NCBI GenBank assembly: GCA_021802685.1
Contig: JAJZRM010000200.1
Location: 1 to 5,878 of the forward strand
Direction: 5' to 3'
Length of the DNA stretch: 5,878 bases
Source of the DNA: Deltaproteobacteria bacterium
GTDB taxonomy: Bacteria > Desulfobacterota > Deferrimicrobia > Deferrimicrobiales > Deferrimicrobiaceae
The first letter of the stretch is position 1; each line of letters opens with the position of its first letter. Both the position numbers and the translations under genes were made by a program. The notes beneath the pieces were generated by a model, which had not been told where the DNA came from, searched no databases, and saw only the letters and a list, made by a program, of their open reading frames with translations. Positions 1 to 5,878 of the stretch are shown here, one piece after another.

Positions 1-1613
1 CACCCGCCCTTGAATTTCGAGACGTGGCGGGCCTCGGCGAGGAAAACGGGAACGTTCTGCGCCCCTTTCGCCTTGCTGTGGAAGACCGCCAGGCGGGCTC
101 CTTCCTCGATCGTTTCCTTCGGGACCTCCTTGCCGGGGGGCCGCTTGATGAGCACATGGCTCCCCGGGATCCCCTGCGCGTGCAGCCAAAGGTCCTCGGG
201 CGCGCAGAGCTCCTTCACGATCCGGTCGTTCCCCACGTTGTTGCGGCCGACCAGGATCGTGAAACCGCGGAACGTCACGGTTTCCACCTGGGGGACGATC
301 GGCCTCGGCGCGTCGGACCGGCCGCCCTTCTTCTTTTTCGCGGAAGGTCTCGCCCGGGGGGCGAAGGAAGCGGAGAGTTCCTGCCGCACCGCAATCAACT
401 CGTCCCGGTTCCGCGCCGCGCCCAGCTGCGCCTCCAGCGATTCGATGTAGTAGACGCCCTCCGCCACCTCGCGCTTCCGTTTCCGGACGACTTCCATCGC
501 GTTTTTCGCCTTCCGGGCGAGGCGGAAGTACCGGTTCATGTTTTCCACGGGAGATTTCGCCGGGTCCAGGGGGATCCCCCGGAACGACGACATCCCTTTC
601 GAAAGCTCCCCCAGGTTCGCCTTCAGCGTTTCTCCGTGCGCGCCTCCCGCCAACCCTTCCACGAGCCGTTCTTCGTCCCCACCGACGTTCTCGAGCTTGT
701 GGCGTTCCTTCTTGAGCAGGGAGGCGACGCGGGAGGACAGCTGCTGTCGCAGCGCGGCCAGTTCGCGGGCCTCGGAAACGGCCGCATAAAACAGGTCGGC
801 CGCCTCGTTGGCGGTGGGGCACGGCTGGAATTCCGCAAATCCGGCGGCGGGGCAGGGGAAGGGGAGGATCCGCCGTTTCCCCGTGGCGAGCGTCCCGATC
901 CCGGGGGCGAAATCGCTCTCTTCGTACCGCCGCACCAGCTCCCGCAGCGCGGAAAACAGCGCCTCGGGGTTTTCCTTTCCCCGAGCCGCCGCTTCGTGCG
1001 CGACCTCCCTGCCCAGGCCCGCCACGGAGTCCTGCAGCGCCTTCGCCAACGTTTCCCCGCCGCCGGCGTGGATCCGCCCGGCGACCTCCGGCGTCACCTC
1101 CGGCAGGAACACCCTCGCCGGGGGAGGAAGCGGCCGGTACGGCAATCCCTGTGCGACCTCGCGGATCCTGCTCTCCTCCGAGGACACCGTGCGCAGCGGC
1201 GCGAGAATCGTCCCGTCCCCGCCGACATAGATCAGGTTGGCGTGTCGGCCGAACAGCTCCGCGTACAGGGATGTATGCTCATGCTCCGCGTCCGGCCTGG
1301 AGGACAGGAAATCGATACGGACGGCGCGGTCGTACGGGGCAAGCGTAAAGGATGCGATGCGCATTCCCTCCAGGTGCCTGCGAAGGTACTGGCAGAACCT
1401 GGGGGGGACGGCCGGGTTGGGGGTTTTGCGCGTCGTCAGGTGAAGGCGGCAGACTTCCGGGTCCGCGGAAAGGAGCAGGCGCTTTTCATCGCGCCCCGTC
1501 CACAGCGTGAGGACGATCTCCTTTTCGGCAGGCTGGTGGACCTTGGAAACCAGCGCTCCGGCGAGCGCGCCGGACAACTCCGCGACGACCTTCTTCAGGA
1601 GGAATGCGTCCAT
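1..1613 (-). CDS. rqcH: RqcH-like NFACT-family ribosome quality control protein (3' end outside window)
   Basis: The frame is open for 537 codons from an ATG at 1613-1611 to the left edge, so the C-terminus is missing. In the family, RqcH (Rqc2/NEMF homologue) binds obstructed 50S subunits carrying peptidyl-tRNA and recruits tRNA-Ala to add C-terminal alanine tails that mark stalled chains for degradation. The N-terminus (MDAFLLKKVVAEL) and the DR pair at residues 95-96 match the NFACT-N domain; this DR pair is required for tailing in characterised homologues. Residues about 265-430 are charged and probably form the coiled-coil arms. A Lys-rich linker leads into NFACT-R from about residue 447, with GRNN (456-459), ND (462-463), DLWLHA (474-479) and GSHV (484-487). 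Roughly the last 20-30 residues of NFACT-R appear to be cut off. GGGAGG lies 3 nt upstream of the ATG and fixes the start. The gene diverges from the lipoprotein gene. Family assignment is firm; activity is inferred from conserved motifs. Confidence 0.93.
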   Translation of the reverse strand, partial: MDAFLLKKVVAELSGALAGALVSKVHQPAEKEIVLTLWTGRDEKRLLLSADPEVCRLHLTTRKTPNPAVPPRFCQYLRRHLEGMRIASFTLAPYDRAVRIDFLSSRPDAEHEHTSLYAELFGRHANLIYVGGDGTILAPLRTVSSEESRIREVAQGLPYRPLPPPARVFLPEVTPEVAGRIHAGGGETLAKALQDSVAGLGREVAHEAAARGKENPEALFSALRELVRRYEESDFAPGIGTLATGKRRILPFPCPAAGFAEFQPCPTANEAADLFYAAVSEARELAALRQQLSSRVASLLKKERHKLENVGGDEERLVEGLAGGAHGETLKANLGELSKGMSSFRGIPLDPAKSPVENMNRYFRLARKAKNAMEVVRKRKREVAEGVYYIESLEAQLGAARNRDELIAVRQELSASFAPRARPSAKKKKGGRSDAPRPIVPQVETVTFRGFTILVGRNNVGNDRIVKELCAPEDLWLHAQGIPGSHVLIKRPPGKEVPKETIEEGARLAVFHSKAKGAQNVPVFLAEARHVSKFKGG

Positions 1614-1631
1614 CGCCTCCCATTTTACGCC

Positions 1632-1645
1632 GGCCGGCGCCGGCC
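1632..1645. repeat. 14-bp G+C-rich perfect palindrome
   Basis: GGCCGGCGCCGGCC reads identically on both strands. It lies 18 bp upstream of the rqcH start codon, in the spacer between rqcH and the divergent lipoprotein gene. In an rqcH transcript it could fold as a 5-bp stem with a GCGC loop just ahead of the ribosome binding site. It could also be a protein-binding site. Neither role can be shown from sequence, and G+C-rich palindromes arise readily by chance in a genome of this composition. Confidence 0.4.
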
Positions 1646-1648
1646 CTG

Positions 1649-1678
1649 TTTACAGATCGGAGGGGAATCAGGTACTTT
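1649..1678 (+). promoter_or_regulatory. Weak candidate sigma70-type promoter for the lipoprotein gene
   Basis: TTTACA (1649-1654, five of six bases matching TTGACA) is followed after 18 bp by TACTTT (1673-1678, only three of six matching TATAAT). It points toward the lipoprotein start at 1720 and would leave a leader of about 35 nt. The -10 match is poor, so this is only the best candidate in the spacer. I saw no convincing promoter for the opposite-strand rqcH gene. Confidence 0.25.
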
Positions 1679-1719
1679 AGGACAATGGAGCCCATGGAGC
1701 GTATTCGACGGGGTGGGGA

Positions 1720-2151
1720 ATGAAGCGGACCGGCAGACGTCTCCTATCGGCGGCCGCCCTGTGCCTCATCGTGTCCTGTTCCGCGAAACAGGAGGCCTTG
1801 CGTCCTCCGGCGCCTCCACCGCCCCCGCCGCCTCCTACGGCCCGGATGGAAGTCGTCCAGCTGCGCCTGGCGGCGAACCGGGAGTTCGTGGGCATGCGAT
1901 TCCGGATGATCGACGCGGACCGGTTCGATCCCAGGACGGAGGAGATCTACCTGATCGACGAGTCCACCGGAGAAAAGTTTTCCGTCGTTCGCCTGCAACG
2001 CATCGGCCGGATGGCCGAGTTCCGCGCCCCCGGGGAAAATAACGTCCACCACATGATGTTTCGGAACCGCGAGGGGAAGCTGAAGATCGGGTCGCGGGTC
2101 ACGGTGGTGGTGGGAAACATGCGGCGGGAGCACCTGCTGATTCAGCAGTAA
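1720..2151 (+). CDS. Small proline-rich lipoprotein of unknown function
   Basis: This 143-residue protein begins with a lipoprotein signal peptide: a basic N-terminus (MKRTGRR), a hydrophobic stretch at residues 8-18 and a lipobox I-V-S-C ending at Cys20. Ser, not Asp, follows the cysteine, which by the usual Lol rule favours the outer membrane. Residues 29-39 are a proline linker with eight consecutive prolines (32-39). The rest (about 43-143) alternates short hydrophobic and polar stretches, suggesting a small beta-rich globular domain; distinctive stretches are IDESTGEKF (84-92), MMFRNREGKLKIG (117-129) and SRVTVVVGNMRREHL (130-144 region, near the C-terminus). No catalytic motif or named domain is recognised; the layout resembles small hypothetical lipoproteins I recall from Geobacter-like bacteria, unverified. 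GGGTGGGG just upstream supports the ATG. It stands alone, divergent from rqcH and convergent with the kinase. Coding status is well supported; function is unknown. Confidence 0.85.
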   Translation: MKRTGRRLLSAAALCLIVSCSAKQEALRPPAPPPPPPPPTARMEVVQLRLAANREFVGMRFRMIDADRFDPRTEEIYLIDESTGEKFSVVRLQRIGRMAEFRAPGENNVHHMMFRNREGKLKIGSRVTVVVGNMRREHLLIQQ

Positions 2152-2197
2152 CCCCGGGACCGTCTCCGGAGCGAATCTCCCGCCATCGCAGGAGGCG

Positions 2198-4936
2198 TCA
2201 CCCCGGGATGCATCCCGCCTTTTCGGCGAGGATTTCCCGAACCGCCCTGGAGAGCTTCGTCGGCGTGATCGGCTTCTGAAGGAAAGCCCGTCCTTCGTCC
2301 AGGCGCCCGAGGAGCGTCTTCGCGTCCTCCGCATATCCCGACATGAAGAGGACCGGGAGGCCGGGCCTCGAATCGCACACCCTGCGGGCCAGCTCGATCC
2401 CGTTCATCCCGGGCATGACCAGGTCGGTGACCAGGAGGTCGATCCGGCCGTCGTAGCGGTCGCTGATCGCAAGGGCGGCGGCGCCGTTCGGGGCGTCGAA
2501 GACGGTGTACCCCGCTCCTCGGAAGATCTCGATGGCCAGCTCCCGCACCATCTCTTCGTCCTCGACCAGGAGAATGGTCCATTTCCCCTCAAGATCCACG
2601 CCATTCTCCTCCGGACGGTCCTCTTCCGCATCGGGTTCTTCCCCCTCGGCGGCCGGAAGATAGACGGAGAAGGATGTTCCTTGCCCCGGGGCGCTGACGA
2701 CGCGGATGTATCCTCCGCTCTGTTTCACGATGCCGTACACGGTGGCCAGCCCCAGGCCCGTCCCTTTTCCCATGTCCTTCGTGGTGAAGAACGGCTCGAA
2801 GATGCGGGAGAGGATCTCCTCGGCCATGCCGCTTCCGTTGTCGGAAACCCGAAGAGTCGCGTAGCGTCCCGGGGGGATGGTCAGCTCCCGTTCCATGAGG
2901 GGCGCATCCAGCGCGACGTTTTCCGTGGAAACGACCAGCTTCCCTCCCGCGGGCATGGCGTCCCGGGCGTTGACGCAAAGATTCATCAGGATCAGCTCGA
3001 TCTGGCTCGGATCCGCGCGGACCGTCCACAAGTCTTCCTGCGATACCGTGGCGAATTCGATGTGTTCCCCGATCAGCCGACGAAGCATCTTCACCAGGTT
3101 CTCCACGACTTCATCCATTCGAAGCAACTTCGGCTTCAGGACCTGCCGCCGACTGAAGGCGAGCAGCTGCTGCGTGAGGGTTGCCGCCCGTTCACCCGCT
3201 TTGTGGATCTCCTCGATCTCCCGCCGCGCCGGGTTTTGTTCGTCCGTGCGGCGCAGGAGAAGTTCGCTATACCCCGTAATCACCGAAAGGAGGTTGTTGA
3301 AGTCGTGCGCAATGCCACCCGCAAGCTTCCCTACGGCTTCCATTTTTATGGATTGGCGCAGCTGCTCCTCGCTCCGGTGCAACGCTTCTTCGGAGATCTT
3401 GGTATCGGTGATGTCGGTCATGATCGCCAACATGGAGGCGATCTCTCCCTGCGCGTCGAGGAGGGGGGCCCCCGAGAAGGCGAGGAAGATTTCCGATCCG
3501 TCGCGGGTCCGGCCGCAGATCTCCGCGTTGGAGAATTTCCCCCCATGCAGGACAATGTTGCATGTCGCGTGCAGCTCCGGGTTCCCATCGGAGGAAAGCA
3601 GGGGGTTCGGGTGGGCGATCGTTTCCGCTTCGGTCCATCCAAACACTCGAACGGCAGCAGGATTCCATACGCGAACCGTGCCGGCGGTGTCGCTTACGAC
3701 AATCGCCAGGGGAGACGCCTCGATCAAGGCGTGCAGGGTGCGGCTGGTTTCCCGCAACGCCGCTTCGGCGCGCGTCCGTTCCACGAGGTGGTTCTTGATG
3801 GTATCCAGCATGATGTCGTTCGCCTGCACCAGCGTCGTCAGCTCGTTTCCCCGGGGAACGGAATCGAACCCCGCGCCGGAATATTCCCGGATGGCCTGCA
3901 ACGCTTTTCCGTGGAGGCGGTTCAATGGCCAGATGAGCAGGAGAGTGAGCCCGCCCCCCACCATGGCGATTCCGACCAGGAGAATGAAACCCCACTGGGT
4001 CATCCGCGTCCGGTTCATCGCCAGGAGATCCTTGATGACGCTGGTGTCCGTCTCGATCACCAGGCAAAACCGTCCGTCAACGATCTGGATTGGAACATAA
4101 GTGTACGAACGGTAATATTTTCTGTCCATGTGGAAGATGGGCCGTTGCTCTTCCAGGCTGTTCCGGGCCATCTCGGGATGGAACGCCTCGGCGGACCCGA
4201 TGTCGTACGAACCCGCAAACACCCCTTCGGGAGTCGCAAGGAACACCTGGCTGCCGGTCTCCCGGGCGATCTTTTTCGCGAATTCGTTGTCGATGCGGGT
4301 TCCGAGGATCAGCAATCCCGAGGGCTTTGCGTTCCCGAACACGTAGACGGGGACGATCGTCCAAATTCCGAATCCTTCCGGGGAGGGGGTCGCCGTCACG
4401 ATCTGCTCGCCCTGCAATGCCTTTATAAATGCGGGCATTCTCGCCAGTTGTCCCTCGCCAGGCACTTTCCCCTCCCCCGCACGGCAGAGGATGTTCCCTT
4501 TGGCGTCGGACATGACGAAGACCTGCAGGTTCATTTTCGGGTAGAGCTGGCTCATCGCCGATTTCAGCGGCCGGGTATCGCCCCGGGTACCGTCATAATG
4601 GAACAGCCCGTACACGATGTCCGTGTCGTTTTTCAGGATCTTCGCCAAGCTCGAGATCCTGTTCACCTCCGTGGAGACGATGGATTGGATAGTCAAATGG
4701 ATATTCCGGGCCTTGTTGCTCTCCCGTTCCTCGAAAACCGTATGGAATACGGATTTGTTGATGTAGTAGCCGACGGTGAGGATGGTGGCCCCGATGATGA
4801 TGAGAAGCAATACGATGGGGATCGCGATGGTGTTCGGGAAACGCAGCTTCCGGAATCTCGCCCGAACCTTGCCCGGAATATCCGAAAAATCGCACAAACC
4901 GGCACCTCGCGGGGCGGAGAGACACCCTGTCTCCAC
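2198..4936 (-). CDS. Membrane-bound hybrid sensor histidine kinase (Cache-like sensor, PAS, HisKA, HATPase, receiver)
   Basis: In this 912-residue hybrid kinase, signal binding should trigger autophosphorylation and transfer to its own receiver. TM helices lie at about 36-58 and 314-336 and enclose a 255-residue periplasmic region that looks like a double Cache domain; its ligand is unknown. A HAMP-like segment (about 336-386), a PAS domain (about 400-512) and a short helical linker follow. The HisKA H-box GIAHDFNNLL carries phospho-acceptor His544. The ATPase domain has an N-box (Asn656 in NLCVNARDAMP), G1 DNGSGM (699-704), F-box FEPFFTTK (713-720) and G2 GKGTGLGL (723-730). An acidic linker leads to the receiver, which has Glu792/Asp793, phospho-acceptor Asp838, Ser866 and Lys888. 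All key residues are present. No output domain or partner regulator lies in the window. The start is uncertain: GTG at 4936 directly follows an in-frame TAA and has a poor ribosome site, whereas TTG at 4897 (residue 14) has GAGG 7 nt upstream. Confidence 0.95.
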   Translation of the reverse strand: METGCLSAPRGAGLCDFSDIPGKVRARFRKLRFPNTIAIPIVLLLIIIGATILTVGYYINKSVFHTVFEERESNKARNIHLTIQSIVSTEVNRISSLAKILKNDTDIVYGLFHYDGTRGDTRPLKSAMSQLYPKMNLQVFVMSDAKGNILCRAGEGKVPGEGQLARMPAFIKALQGEQIVTATPSPEGFGIWTIVPVYVFGNAKPSGLLILGTRIDNEFAKKIARETGSQVFLATPEGVFAGSYDIGSAEAFHPEMARNSLEEQRPIFHMDRKYYRSYTYVPIQIVDGRFCLVIETDTSVIKDLLAMNRTRMTQWGFILLVGIAMVGGGLTLLLIWPLNRLHGKALQAIREYSGAGFDSVPRGNELTTLVQANDIMLDTIKNHLVERTRAEAALRETSRTLHALIEASPLAIVVSDTAGTVRVWNPAAVRVFGWTEAETIAHPNPLLSSDGNPELHATCNIVLHGGKFSNAEICGRTRDGSEIFLAFSGAPLLDAQGEIASMLAIMTDITDTKISEEALHRSEEQLRQSIKMEAVGKLAGGIAHDFNNLLSVITGYSELLLRRTDEQNPARREIEEIHKAGERAATLTQQLLAFSRRQVLKPKLLRMDEVVENLVKMLRRLIGEHIEFATVSQEDLWTVRADPSQIELILMNLCVNARDAMPAGGKLVVSTENVALDAPLMERELTIPPGRYATLRVSDNGSGMAEEILSRIFEPFFTTKDMGKGTGLGLATVYGIVKQSGGYIRVVSAPGQGTSFSVYLPAAEGEEPDAEEDRPEENGVDLEGKWTILLVEDEEMVRELAIEIFRGAGYTVFDAPNGAAALAISDRYDGRIDLLVTDLVMPGMNGIELARRVCDSRPGLPVLFMSGYAEDAKTLLGRLDEGRAFLQKPITPTKLSRAVREILAEKAGCIPG
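2204..2217. repeat. 14-bp perfect palindrome at the convergent gene ends
   Basis: CGGGATG followed immediately by CATCCCG forms a perfect palindrome inside the last codons of the kinase gene, about 50 bp beyond the lipoprotein stop. As RNA from the plus strand it could fold as a 5-bp stem with a TGCA loop, followed by CCTTTTC, so it might act as a weak terminator for the lipoprotein transcript. On the minus strand no T-tract follows. The stem is short, and its overlap with coding sequence makes a chance origin plausible. Confidence 0.25.
4905..4908 (-). promoter_or_regulatory. Possible ribosome binding site for an internal TTG start of the kinase
   Basis: On the minus strand GAGG lies 7 nt upstream of an in-frame TTG (4897-4895). 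That is better Shine-Dalgarno spacing than anything ahead of the first possible start, the GTG at 4936, where only a GAGAG about 13 nt upstream is seen. Starting at the TTG would shorten the cytoplasmic N-terminal tail by 13 residues and leave the first membrane helix intact, so domain content does not settle the choice. Confidence 0.35.
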
Positions 4937-4956
4937 TTATCGGTTGTAACTCTCTG

Positions 4957-4987
4957 AAACTTAAATAGTTTGCCGAAAGCGAACTAT
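4957..4987. promoter_or_regulatory. Overlapping short inverted repeats in the divergent A+T-rich spacer; possible operator
   Basis: Two inverted repeats share a central arm. AAACT (4957-4961) pairs with AGTTT (4967-4971) across a 5-bp TAAAT spacer. ATAGTT (4965-4970) pairs with AACTAT (4982-4987) across 11 bp. The right arm overlaps the TATAAT box of the hydrolase promoter, and the whole set lies between the divergent kinase and hydrolase genes. This is where a repressor or shared regulator would be expected to bind. Arms of five to six A+T-rich bases can also arise by chance, and no regulator is identified. Confidence 0.3.
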
Positions 4988-4990
4988 AAT
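4961..4990 (+). promoter_or_regulatory. Predicted sigma70-type promoter of the hydrolase gene
   Basis: A perfect TATAAT lies at 4985-4990. The best -35 candidate is TTAAAT (4961-4966, three of six matching) at an 18-bp spacing, so the strength rests on the -10 box. Transcription would begin near 4997, which puts the alternative GTG at 4995 at or before the transcript start and supports the ATG at 5013. The A+T-rich patch stands out sharply from the G+C-rich surroundings. Confidence 0.55.
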
Positions 4991-5012
4991 AAAGGTGATA
5001 AGCGGGGGGGCC

Positions 5013-5801
5013 ATGCCGCACATCAACGCGCCGGGTTTCCGGATGTACTACGAAACGCACGGATCAGGATTCCCCCTGTTGCTGATCAACGGGTTGGGGA
5101 GCGACCACCTGGAGTGGCTGTTCCAGGTCCCGGCGTTCGCGCCGCACTTCACGGTCGTCGTTTTCGACAATCGGGGCACGGGAAAGAGCGATGTTCCCCC
5201 GGGACCTTACACGACGGCGCAGATGGCCGATGATGCCGCCGCGCTGCTGGACACTTTAAAGATCGCGCGCGCCCACGTGCTGGGGGTGTCCTTGGGAGGG
5301 ATGATCGCGCAAGAAGTCGCGTTGCGGCACCCGGATCGGGTGGACGGCTTGGTGCTTGGATGCACCGGCCCCGGGGGAACGCTTTCCATCCGCCCGACGC
5401 CGGAGGCGATGGCGGCTTTCGTGAACGCCGACGGGGGAAATCCGGAATCCAATCTGCGGCGGATGATCCCCTTTCTCTACACGGAAGGCTGCCTGAAGGA
5501 ACGGCCGCGGGAAATCGACGATTTCATCCGCCGAAGGCTGGAGAATCCGACCCCGCCGGAAGGATACGTCGCGCAGTTGGCCGCCGCTGTGAGCCACGAC
5601 GCATCCGGACGGCTCGAACGGATTCGGGCAAGGACCCTCGTCATCACGGGGGATGCCGACCGGCTCGTCCACCCGGAAAATTCCCGCCGGATTGCGGAGC
5701 GGATTCCCGGCGCCACGCTGGTCGTCGTTCCCGGCGCACCGCATCGCCTCTTCGCGGAAACCGCCGACGTTTTCAACCGCGAAGTCCTTTCGTTCCTGTG
5801 A
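5013..5801 (+). CDS. Alpha/beta-fold hydrolase, substrate unknown
   Basis: This 262-residue protein has the usual size for a single-domain alpha/beta hydrolase and no signal peptide, so it should be cytoplasmic. The fold's landmarks appear in order: NGLG (26-29), the position of the HG oxyanion motif; DNRGTGKSD (52-60); the nucleophile elbow GVSLGG with Ser93; a variable cap at about 120-195; ITGDADRLV (211-219) with the probable acid Asp216 (Asp214 is an alternative); and GAPHRLF with His244. The triad is therefore complete and hydrolysis of an ester, lactone or similar bond is likely. It broadly resembles the PcaD (3-oxoadipate enol-lactonase)/BioH-like group, but no substrate can be assigned. 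I chose the ATG at 5013, preceded by a G-run, over an in-frame GTG at 4995 because the TATAAT at 4985-4990 would start transcription at about that GTG. The gene diverges from the kinase and is not in an operon to its left. Confidence 0.93.
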   Translation: MPHINAPGFRMYYETHGSGFPLLLINGLGSDHLEWLFQVPAFAPHFTVVVFDNRGTGKSDVPPGPYTTAQMADDAAALLDTLKIARAHVLGVSLGGMIAQEVALRHPDRVDGLVLGCTGPGGTLSIRPTPEAMAAFVNADGGNPESNLRRMIPFLYTEGCLKERPREIDDFIRRRLENPTPPEGYVAQLAAAVSHDASGRLERIRARTLVITGDADRLVHPENSRRIAERIPGATLVVVPGAPHRLFAETADVFNREVLSFL

Positions 5802-5822
5802 CAGAACCGGCGACAGAACCGG
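5800..5822. repeat. Tandem direct repeat, two copies of GACAGAACCGG
   Basis: GACAGAACCGG occurs at 5800-5810 and again at 5812-5822, a 12-bp period with one intervening base. The first copy overlaps the hydrolase TGA stop. GTTC-CTTA-GAAC (5826-5837) follows as a short inverted repeat, and GGGAC occurs at 5821-5825 and again at 5850-5854. The cluster looks like the edge of a dispersed intergenic repeat or mobile-element end, but the window stops too soon to tell. Confidence 0.5.
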
Positions 5823-5858
5823 GACGTTCCTTAGAACTCCAGCAAAATAGGGACACTC

Positions 5859-5878
5859 ATGCAGACCGAAGAGCTGGA
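5859..5878 (+). CDS. Possible start of a further gene, cut by the window edge
   Basis: An ATG at 5859 is preceded by AGGGAC (5849-5854), a plausible ribosome binding site at normal spacing. It opens a frame reading MQTEEL before the window ends. Six codons are too few to identify a family or to be sure the gene is real. If real, it is in the same direction as the hydrolase, 57 bp downstream, with the short repeats in between. Confidence 0.3.

Noticed and set aside
24..2042. 672-codon open frame on the plus strand, opposite rqcH and running into the lipoprotein gene
   Set aside because: It is antisense to a clear NFACT protein in strict G+C-rich codons, which removes stop codons from the opposite strand. 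Its translation is Arg/Pro/Gly-rich with no recognisable domain, and it overlaps two real genes.
2152..2197. Strong intrinsic terminator in the convergent gap
   Set aside because: The 46-bp gap has short G+C palindromes (CCCGGG, CTCCGGAG) but no stable hairpin followed by a T-run on either strand.
1744..2334. 196-codon minus-strand frame across the lipoprotein gene and the kinase 3' end
   Set aside because: It overlaps two well-supported genes in a different frame, and its sequence is Arg/Gly-rich low-complexity typical of shadows.
2877..4100. 407-codon open frame on the plus strand within the kinase region
   Set aside because: It is another shadow frame of the kinase, Ser/Arg-rich, with no plausible ribosome site or domain signature.
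2681..4957. 758-codon open frame on the plus strand, opposite the kinase gene
   Set aside because: The kinase on the other strand has every expected catalytic motif. The antisense translation is low in hydrophobic core patterns, rich in Arg, Gly, His and Asp, and shows no domain. It is explained by stop depletion at high G+C.
4995..5012. GTG at 4995 as the hydrolase start
   Set aside because: The predicted transcription start from the TATAAT at 4985-4990 falls at about 4997, and homologous hydrolases usually begin close to the MPHINAPGF position, so the ATG at 5013 is preferred.

Overview
The window is G+C-rich (above 60% by eye, with G/C-dominated third codon positions) and densely coding. 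It suggests a free-living Gram-negative bacterium: one gene encodes an outer-membrane-type lipoprotein and another a transmembrane hybrid histidine kinase. An RqcH-type NFACT protein together with this GC content and this kinase architecture would fit a Desulfobacterota/deltaproteobacterial genome. That placement is inference and could not be tested with a search.

Layout, left to right. Positions 1-1613 on the minus strand hold most of an rqcH-like gene (ribosome-associated quality control); its 3' end lies outside the window. A 106-bp divergent spacer carries a 14-bp G+C palindrome and a weak candidate promoter. Positions 1720-2151 on the plus strand encode a small lipoprotein of unknown function with an eight-proline run. 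A 46-bp convergent gap follows. Positions 2198-4936 on the minus strand encode a 912-residue hybrid histidine kinase: TM, periplasmic Cache-like sensor, TM, HAMP-like linker, PAS, HisKA, HATPase and receiver. An A+T-rich divergent spacer (about 4937-5012) contains a perfect TATAAT box and short overlapping inverted repeats. Positions 5013-5801 on the plus strand encode an alpha/beta hydrolase with a complete catalytic triad. The last 77 bases begin with a short tandem repeat overlapping the hydrolase stop codon and may include the first codons of another gene.

All four main genes alternate in direction (-, +, -, +), so none shares an operon with another inside this window and no pathway can be read from the arrangement. 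The kinase carries its own receiver, and no DNA-binding partner lies next to it here. I found no RNA gene, CRISPR array, transposase or prophage gene, and nothing that amounts to a new multi-gene system. The points most worth a second look are the divergent regulatory region at 4937-5012, the repeat-bearing right edge, and the start codon of the kinase.
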